Assembly (NCBI RefSeq): GCF_019239235.1
Contig: NZ_JAAZTS010000020.1
Span: 1-60,006 of the forward strand
From: Caecibacteroides pullorum
GTDB taxonomy: Bacteria; Bacteroidota; Bacteroidia; Bacteroidales; Bacteroidaceae
DNA: 60,006 nucleotides
Reading direction: 5' to 3'
Shown here: positions 53,440-60,006 of the stretch, in pieces
How the letters are laid out: each line of letters opens with the position of its first letter
Position numbering within the stretch: the stretch's first letter is position 1
Position numbers and translations under genes: made by a program
The notes under the pieces: generated by a model
The model's database searches: none
What the model saw: only the letters and a program-made list of their open reading frames with translations
Told to the model about the DNA's origin: nothing

Positions 53440-54084
53440 ATGAAAATCATTGTACTGACCCACCCTGAATTCCTTCCAGACGAAGCTGAAGCGTTGACCT
53501 GTCTTCTGGACAAAGGCCTTGACCGTTTGCACTTGCGCAAACCCGGCTGTAGCGAAGCACAGCTAGAAGCCCTTATCCGCCAACTGCCAACCGAATACTA
53601 CAAACGTATCAGCCTACACGACCATTTTTCCTTGCAGGCACGCTACCATTTGGGAGGCATCCATCTGAACAGTCGTAATCCCCAGCCTCCCCAGGACTTC
53701 AAAGGAATCATAAGCTGCTCATGCCACACACTGGAAGAAGTCTCCTACTATGGTCCACAGACCGACTATCATTTCCTGAGTCCTATTTTCGACAGCATCT
53801 CCAAGCAAGGCTATCGCTCAGGCTTCAATGAAGCCCAGTTGCGACGAGCCTCTGCCGAAGGTATTCTCACCAACAAAACTATCGCTTTGGGTGGCGTATC
53901 TGCAAGCAAACTGCCTCTACTGCACGCACTAAGATTTGGAGGTGCAGCCTTTCTAGGAGACATCTGGCACGACTACCACTCGGCAGCCAATTTGTCTACC
54001 CTGCTCCATCATTTTAAAGAACTACTAAATACATGTAAGGAACTTGATAAATCAAATCGAATAACAATCAAAACTAAGACATAA
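53440..54084 (+). CDS. Thiamine phosphate synthase-like protein (ThiE/TenI family)
   Basis: The 214-residue barrel resembles ThiE: opening KIIVLTHPEFLPDEA, LDRLHLRKPGCSEAQLEALI near residue 28, SLHDHFSLQARYHLGGIHLN near 60, DYHFLSPIFDSISKQGY near 112, and IALGGVSASKL near 148. ThiE joins HMP-PP and thiazole phosphate. Being next to thiD supports thiamine synthesis. The HLN where most ThiE have HLG, and other departures, leave TenI-type or a lesser paralogue possible. Confidence 0.8.
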   Translation: MKIIVLTHPEFLPDEAEALTCLLDKGLDRLHLRKPGCSEAQLEALIRQLPTEYYKRISLHDHFSLQARYHLGGIHLNSRNPQPPQDFKGIISCSCHTLEEVSYYGPQTDYHFLSPIFDSISKQGYRSGFNEAQLRRASAEGILTNKTIALGGVSASKLPLLHALRFGGAAFLGDIWHDYHSAANLSTLLHHFKELLNTCKELDKSNRITIKTKT

Positions 54085-54091
54085 CGTAATC

Positions 54092-55006
54092 CTACAGATT
54101 ATTAATCGTATTTTGATTATACTCCTGACAGAATTTCTCTCTCAATGCCCTAGGAGGCATTCCCAAATGTTTTTTTACATACCGACCAAAAAAAGATATA
54201 TTTGGAAAATCTAGTTCATTCACAATCTCCTTAATCGTCTTCGAAGAATATTTCAAGAGGTATTCAACATCCTTCAAGACATATTGGTCTATCAGACTCG
54301 AAGCAGTCTGCATACTAGCAGCCTTACAAATGGAAGACAGATATTTAGGTGTGACATTCAGGCGATCTGCATAGTAAGAAACCTCCCTGTTCTTTGGATA
54401 GGACGTTTCCAACAAATCGATAAACTTCTTGAAAAGACATTCACCAGAAGTATAAGACCGTGAAGGCAGTTGTATCACCCTGCTCAGATGGTTCTGCATG
54501 TCATAAAAAAAAGCCAACATCAGTAAATTGATAACTTTTTCCTGAACTACCGACGGCAAATGAACTTTGGAGCACAGCAAATCATAATATTGCTTCCAGA
54601 CAATCACTTCATTCGGAGACAAAGTAAATAACGGATTTTTCTCAAACAACAGCTTAATATCCCATATATTGTCAGCCATCGGAAGCAGTTTATGAATATA
54701 CTCTCTCGACATTCCAATGCACTGACATTGAAAATCCACACTTGACAGGGTACCCTCTATTATGTTATTGGGAGGACAGATAAAAATATCATTTTTGTAA
54801 GCTACATAAGTTGTCCCGTTTATGTTTACCTGAGCTTTTCCCTCCAGCACAAGAGCTATGACATAAATTTCTGTCTGAACCATACTGCTTACATCAATAT
54901 CCTTCAAATTACTGATAAATGCTAATTTACCATCATTGTATATGGTAAGCTCCTGGAACTCATTTGCATTTAAGTTTACTTTCTTGATATTCTCTACTTT
55001 CTGCAT
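54092..55006 (-). CDS. AraC-family transcriptional regulator
   Basis: The 304-residue protein (from the ATG at 55006) has an N-terminal cupin-like sensing part (about 1-190) and a C-terminal pair of helix-turn-helices (about 205-300: YYADRLNVTPKYLSSICKA; IKEIVNELDFPNISFFGRYV then KKHLGMPPRALRE). An in-frame start 16 codons earlier exists, but the intervening sequence includes a possible TTTCTTTG promoter element. It is divergent from the RND efflux operon and probably controls it. Confidence 0.88.
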   Translation of the reverse strand: MQKVENIKKVNLNANEFQELTIYNDGKLAFISNLKDIDVSSMVQTEIYVIALVLEGKAQVNINGTTYVAYKNDIFICPPNNIIEGTLSSVDFQCQCIGMSREYIHKLLPMADNIWDIKLLFEKNPLFTLSPNEVIVWKQYYDLLCSKVHLPSVVQEKVINLLMLAFFYDMQNHLSRVIQLPSRSYTSGECLFKKFIDLLETSYPKNREVSYYADRLNVTPKYLSSICKAASMQTASSLIDQYVLKDVEYLLKYSSKTIKEIVNELDFPNISFFGRYVKKHLGMPPRALREKFCQEYNQNTINNL

Positions 55007-55088
55007 AATTACATAAATTTTTCGTTTGCAAAGAAACTGGATTATATTGAACAAATTACCGTCTATAATAGCCTAAAAGTGATCTATA

Positions 55089-55123
55089 TGTCTTATTTTT
55101 CAACAGACTTCTCAAATAGGACA
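55089..55123. promoter_or_regulatory. Inverted repeat between the AraC gene and the efflux operon
   Basis: TGTCTTATTT (55089-55098) and AAATAGGACA (55114-55123) are inverted copies with one mismatch and a 15-base spacer, in the 201-base gap between the two divergent genes. It is a candidate operator for the AraC regulator. Confidence 0.45.
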
Positions 55124-55207
55124 TTTTTGGAGATATGAAAATAATCACATTTCAGATTAAACGCTATTCCTTTGCCCCCCAAAAAATAAAACAATAACCC
55201 CAATAAA

Positions 55208-56236
55208 ATGAAAAAGAACTATTTGACAACAACATTATGGATGGCCATTCTATTGACTGGATGCCAAAGAAATGACAATCAAGCTACAGAAAAACAACCG
55301 ATCAAGGTAAAAGTGATAACAGTATCGGCAAGTACCGACGGACAAGGAAAAAGCTACTCTGGCACTGTAGAGGAAGGCAATGGAACTTATCTTAGTTTTC
55401 CTGTCATGGGAACTGTAAAAACGCTGCACTTTCATTTGGGGCAGCACATCTCAAAAGGACAATTGCTTGCTACACTTGATTCGACCTCTATGCAAAGCAG
55501 TTATAATGCCGCTAGAGCTTCATTAGTGCAAGCAGAAGATGCCCATCAAAGAATGAAAGAATTGCACGACAAGGGAAGTTTGCCCGAAATACAGTGGATA
55601 GAAGTACAAAGCAAATTACAACAAGCACAAGCTTTAGAAGAAATTGCAAACAAAAACCTAAAAGATTGCAAGCTTCTTGCTCCATTTGAAGGAGTAATAG
55701 CTGAAAAATCAATAGAAGTTGGTCAGAATGTTACTCCAGGCATCCCTGTAGCCAAACTAGTTACAGCACATCACCTGAAAATAAAAATAGCAGTACCTGA
55801 AACAGAAATAACAGATGTACGCCTCTCTCAAAGAGTAGATATAAAGGTACCTGCTCTCGGAGGAAAGTTACTGACAGGAACAATAGAAGAAAAAGGAATA
55901 ATAGCACATCCGCTGTCACGTTCATATGAAGTAAAAATACATATAGACAACGATGCTAAAGATCTGATGCCTGGTATGATAACAGAAGTTGTCCTGAGAA
56001 AGGATACGGAAAAAGATGCCTGTTATATTATTCCAGCGAATATTGTTCAACTCGACGAAAAGAACAACAATTTTGTTTGGATAGAGAAAGATGGTAAAGC
56101 AAGCAAACAAATCATAAAGTGCGGCGAATTCACCCCCAAAGGAGTAACTGTAGTATCCGGTTTACAAAACGGAACGCAAGTAATCGTGGAAGGACAACAA
56201 AAAGTGTGTGAAGGAACAAGCTTGACGATAATATAA
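55208..56236 (+). CDS. RND efflux periplasmic adaptor (membrane fusion protein), lipoprotein
   Basis: The 342-residue protein starts with a lipoprotein signal (lipobox LLTGC, Cys 19). The adaptor fold is shown by GTVEEGNGTYLSFPVMGTVK, a barrel-sandwich piece LHFHLGQHISKGQLLATLD near 75, a coiled-coil hairpin (about 100-155), then LLAPFEGVIAEKSIEVGQNV near 160 and a beta-barrel/membrane-proximal region. It connects an inner-membrane RND pump to a TolC-like channel. It is the first gene of the operon. Confidence 0.93.
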   Translation: MKKNYLTTTLWMAILLTGCQRNDNQATEKQPIKVKVITVSASTDGQGKSYSGTVEEGNGTYLSFPVMGTVKTLHFHLGQHISKGQLLATLDSTSMQSSYNAARASLVQAEDAHQRMKELHDKGSLPEIQWIEVQSKLQQAQALEEIANKNLKDCKLLAPFEGVIAEKSIEVGQNVTPGIPVAKLVTAHHLKIKIAVPETEITDVRLSQRVDIKVPALGGKLLTGTIEEKGIIAHPLSRSYEVKIHIDNDAKDLMPGMITEVVLRKDTEKDACYIIPANIVQLDEKNNNFVWIEKDGKASKQIIKCGEFTPKGVTVVSGLQNGTQVIVEGQQKVCEGTSLTII

Positions 56237-56249
56237 AGGACATACGACA

Positions 56250-59200
56250 ATGGATAAAAACAATAAAAAGCGTAACGCTGTGGAATGGGCCATGCACTAC
56301 CGGCAGATTATCATTCTGGTAGTATGTTGCCTTGTCGCTTTCGGCATTTACAGTTTGCCGGAAATGCGAAAAAACGAATTTCCCGACTTCACAATCCGTC
56401 AGGGTGTCGTCGTTGCAGTAGCCCCCGGATATACAGCTGAAGACATGATGGAAAAAGTGACCAAACCTTTGGAAGAATATATCTTCACTTACAAAGAAGT
56501 ACGAAAGGAGAAAACTTTCTCCAAAAGCAAAGATGGCATTGTCTATATACAGGTTCAACTGAATGATGAACTGAACAATAAGGACGAATTCTGGAGTAAA
56601 TTCAAACATGGAATATCTGTGTTTAAAGCCCAGCTTCCTTCAGGAGTATTGGCGCTGCAAGTAATGGATGATTTCGGAGATACATCTGCCCTACTCATCA
56701 CAATGGAAAGCGAAAACAAGACTTATCGCGAACTGGATACATACATGGAACAGTTGCAGAACCGCCTGAGACGCATTTCCAGCGTAGGACGCATGAGCGT
56801 AAGCGGACTCCAGAAAGAACAAATCTCCATCTATATCGACAACGACCGTCTCTCACAATACGGACTCAATGAACAGACTTTGGCCCTATCGTTAATGCAA
56901 AAAGGATTCGTCACTTCAGATGGTCGTATCAAAACCGGTAACTATGTACAGCCAGTCTACGTCAGCCGGTCATTAAACACTGTTTTCGATGTACAACAAC
57001 AGATAGTATACACTGATCCGCAAGGGAATAATATACGCCTGAAAGACATTGCACGTGTAGTGAAAGAATACCCCGAAACAGACAGCTACATCACCAACAA
57101 CGGACATAAATGTTTGCTTCTTTCAGTTGAAATGAAGAAAGGACAAAACATCGTAAAAATGGGAGAAGCAGTCAATGAAACCATCAGCACATTTCAACAA
57201 GAACTGCCAGAAGATGTAACCATTTTCCGCATCACCGACCAAAGCCAAGTAGTAGACAATAGTGTAAAAAACTTTCTGCGCGAACTAGTCATAGCTATTG
57301 TAGCAGTTATTGCTGTAGTAATGCTCCTGCTTCCAATCAGAGTAGCACTGGTCGCTGCTTCGACTATCCCAATCACCATTTTCATTTCTTTAGGTCTATT
57401 CCATGCATTCAACATTGAGTTGAATACGGTGACACTAGCTGCATTGATTGTAACTCTTGGAATGATTGTAGACAACTCAATCGTTATTATAGACAGCTAT
57501 TTGGAAAAATTAGGAGAAGGAACCTCACGCTGGCATGCTTCTATTATAAGCACCACACACTTTTTCAAATCTATTTTTTCGGCCACGTTGGCTATCAGTA
57601 TCACCTTCTTTCCGTTTCTGATGACCACAACAGGAATGATTAATGATTTTCTGCAAAGCTTCCCATGGGCTATAACCATCGTCTTGGGCGTATCCTTGCT
57701 GGTAGCTACACTGCTTGTACCATTCCTGCAATTCTTCTTTATCCGTAAACCCATGGAGAAAAAAGAGCAAAAATCATTTTCATTTCTCGACTTATTACAA
57801 CATTACTACAACCGATTATTTGATTGTTGTTTTTCGCATCCTAAAATAACTGTCGGCATTGGTTTGTGTTCAGTAATAGCAGGTATATTACTGATGGCTA
57901 AACTTCCCCAGCAACTGATGCCGTATGCCGATCGCAACCAATTTGCCGTAGAAATATACCTTCCGACTGGTACAGACGTAAAATAAACAGCAGAAATTGC
58001 CGACAGCTTAGAACATATCCTCCGTCAAGATAACCGTGTAGTAAGTGTAGCATCGTTTAAAGGTTGCGCTTCACCACGTTTTCAGACCACTTATGCGCCA
58101 CAGATAGCAGGTACAAACTTTGCCCAGTTCATTGTCAACACAACTGGCGTGGAAGAAACGGTAACACTATTGAACGAATATGCTCCCCGATATACAGATT
58201 ATTTCCCAAATGCTCGTATCCGCTTCAAACAATTAAGTTACAATGAAGCTGTTTATCCTATCGAAATACGCTTGAGCGGAGACGACCGTGAAGCAATAAA
58301 AAAAGATGCAGATAGTATTAAAACGATATTACAAGGAATACCCGGACTTATTCTAGTTCAGACTGACCAAAATGAACCATTGGCAGCTTCAGATATCATA
58401 TTACGTGAAGATGAAGCCAGCCGTTTGGGAATCAGCAACCTGAATATCGAAACAACGTTAGCCATGCGTTACGGTTCAGGAATACCTCTGACCGATATGT
58501 GGGAAGGAGACTATGCAATCCCCGTTGTATTGAAAAGTGAAAAATCAGACAGTGCCTCACTGACAGATTTACAAAATGAATTGATTCCCGTAGCAGGAGG
58601 TGCATCTTATGTACCTCTTAGGCAAATAGCCGATGTAATCCCAGCATGGAAGGAAAGTCAAATCATTCGTCGCAATGGAATCTGTACACTTACCATAATG
58701 GCCGAAGTTGAACGTGGCAGAAACACCATGGAAGCAATGAGCCTTGTACAGCAGAAAATGAGTAGTTTCCATTTCTCTCCAGGAGTAAGTATGAACTATG
58801 GAGGTGATTACGAAGACAGTGCAGAAAAAATGCCCCCGGTAATGGCAGGCCTAATGGTTGCGGCAGTCGTCATTTTCTTTATCCTAGTCATCCATTTCCA
58901 CAAAGTGAATATTGCAACTCTTATCTTTTCCAACATGACCCTCTGCCTGTTTGGGACAGCTGTTGGTATCTTGATTCAAGGAGTAGATTTCAGCATAACT
59001 TGCGTACTCGGTATTGTCAGTCTGATGGGAATTATAGTCCGTAACGGAATCATCATGATAGATTATGCCGAAGAATTGCGTGTAACTGAAGGGATGTCAG
59101 CTTCGGATGCAATCTATCATTCAGCCCGCCGCCGTATGAGACCTATTTTCCTGACTTCAGCAGCGGCCTCCATGGGAGTAATACCAATGATATTAGGGAA

Positions 59201-59354
59201 AAGCGGGCTATGGATGCCAATGGGAACGGTCATCTGTTACGGGACACTCATCACGATGGTATTCCTGCTCACCGTACTTCCATGCGCTTACTTACTAATA
59301 TTCAGAGGTAGCTCCCGAAAACGACTGCAAGCAGCAAGTCTTGAAAAACAATAA
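56250..59354 (+). pseudogene. RND-family efflux pump gene broken by an in-frame stop codon
   Basis: The frame would encode about 1034 residues, the normal size of a hydrophobe/amphiphile RND permease, but codon 579 (57984-57986) is TAA. Both sides match the family and stay in the same frame: RQIIILVVCCLVAFGIYSLP and FPDFTIRQGVVVAVAPGYT near the start, membrane segments with VTLAALIVTLGMIVDNSIV near 405, a KKPM loop, and after the stop FAQFIVNT, then FILVIHFHKVNIATLIFSNM and GIIVRNGIIMIDYAEELR. A later ATG at 58149 opens the second half. A single base change such as AAA to TAA would explain it. No pump function is expected unless the stop is read through or is a sequencing error. Confidence 0.88.
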
Positions 59355-59395
59355 AAACAATAAAAACAATATCCACAATTATTAATAACACGTAT

Positions 59396-59901
59396 ATGAA
59401 CTTTACAAAACATATTTTTCTATTTTTAATTGGCTGTGCAGGTATAATGCCTGCACTTGCCCAGCAAACATATACATTGGACGAATGTATTCGCGAGGCT
59501 CTTTCAAACAATGTTCGTATCAAAAATGCCAATAACGACCTTTCAGCCTCACAGCATGTACGCCAAAAAGCCTTTACCCAATACTTTCCTACGTTTAGCG
59601 CTTCGGGAGGCGGATTTATGTCAGACAAGGGATTACTTGAAATGAAAATGATGCCTGGAGAAAAAATCTCTATGCTGAAAAACGGCGTAATAGGCGGTGT
59701 CACTGCCACAATGCCTCTCTTCACAGGTGGACAAATTATTAACGCCAACAAATTGTCAAACATAAATGTAGAAGTCAGCCGCCTGCAACGTAACCAGTCT
59801 GAAAATGAAGTACGACTGACAACCGAACAATATTTCTGGCAAATTGTCATGCTAAAAGAAAAATTGAAAACTCTTTCTGTTGTAGAAGAGCAATTACATG
59901 A
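59396..59901 (+). pseudogene. TolC-like outer membrane factor, 5' part, interrupted
   Basis: The first 168 or so residues are a TolC-family efflux channel: signal peptide, QTYTLDECIREALSNN near 23, AFTQYFPTFSASGGG near 62, ATMPLFTGGQIINANKLSNI near 105. The protein should have 420-480 residues, but the family match stops at VVEEQLHE, followed by GVS and a stop codon. The new sequence begins near 59900 with GAGGGTGTGTCG, which looks like the end of an insertion sequence. The gene is the third of the RND operon. Confidence 0.82.
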
Positions 59902-60006
59902 GGGTGTGTCGTAATACGCGATTCACCCTCTTTTCTTTATCAACGATAAGAGCGTTGTTAACTTTTTCAAGCAGCGATATTCTGAAGATAATCTCGATAT
60001 TTTGTT
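59900..60006 (-). mobile_element. Probable end of an insertion sequence (continues past the window)
   Basis: The sequence starts inside the TolC gene with GAGGGTG, and an inverted copy CACCCTC lies 17 bases on. On the minus strand the window edge holds the open end of a protein finishing KYRDYLQNIAA at a stop in 59967-59969, plausibly a transposase C-terminus. Only about 105 bases are visible, so the family cannot be named. Confidence 0.5.
59967..60006 (-). CDS. C-terminal end of a probable transposase (partial)
   Basis: Thirteen codons ending ...TKYRDYLQNIAA and a stop are visible before the window edge. The call rests on position: it lies just inside new sequence that interrupts the TolC gene. 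It is too short to identify by itself. Confidence 0.35.
   Translation of the reverse strand, partial: TKYRDYLQNIAA

Noticed and set aside
57984..57986. Stop codon in the RND pump gene as a programmed recoding (readthrough) signal
   Set aside because: No structured element or known recoding context is evident, and RND pumps are not known to use readthrough; a nonsense mutation in an operon with a second lesion is simpler.

Overview
This window looks like chromosome from a gut Bacteroidales species, most likely Bacteroides or Phocaeicola. The evidence is the promoter style (TTTG, 19-20 bases, TAnnTTTG, seen clearly before dnaN, purL, the 540-residue gene at 13.2 kb and the tRNA), two hybrid two-component regulators, an RteA-like kinase with IntDOT-type integrases, and Bacteroidales families such as DUF3127 and DUF4348. 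Most genes are intact housekeeping genes on the minus strand.

Layout. 0-3.4 kb: tail of an unidentified gene, PIN-PhoH ATPase, folC and ridA. 3.4-10.9 kb: a minus-strand run dnaN, DnaQ-like exonuclease, coaBC, recN, rlmB, and a TPR protein with a protease-like domain that has lost its catalytic residues. A strongly folded spacer separates dnaN from the exonuclease. 11.0-13.3 kb: a DUF3127 protein with an SSB-like acidic tail and an unrecognised membrane-anchored protein.

13.4-24.8 kb: a remnant of an integrative element. It carries an RteA-like kinase truncated and fused to what looks like the tail of a GH16 enzyme, a cargo operon (TetR; LCM-type methyltransferase, ABC exporter-fold protein, second methyltransferase, second ABC protein), two small excisionase-like HTH proteins, a RhuM-like fragment and two tandem tyrosine recombinases. 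At 24.8-25.5 kb is the N-terminal stub of a hybrid two-component regulator. The simplest reading is that the element entered a polysaccharide utilization locus and that most of that locus, plus the rest of the element, was later lost.

25.6-31.3 kb: PhnP-like hydrolase, murB, DUF4348 lipoprotein, divergent threonine degradation genes (threonine dehydrogenase and kbl) and ferritin. 31.3-38.2 kb: one long minus-strand operon purU-hisH-hisA-hisF-hisIE-ftsE-like-lysC-lysA. 38.5-42.7 kb: tRNA-Asp and purL. 42.8-48.0 kb: a full hybrid two-component regulator overlapping the first of two short chromate-transporter genes. 48.0-54.1 kb: a GH10-like hydrolase, then uvrA, thiD and a thiE-like gene. 54.1-60 kb: AraC regulator and a divergent RND efflux operon that is broken twice: a nonsense codon in the pump gene and an apparent insertion sequence in the outer-membrane factor gene at the right edge.

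The least explained items are the TetR/methyltransferase/ABC cargo, the scar that the element leaves at a carbohydrate locus, the regulator-CHR operon, a 22-base repeat family present at two distant intergenic sites, and the folded dnaN spacer.
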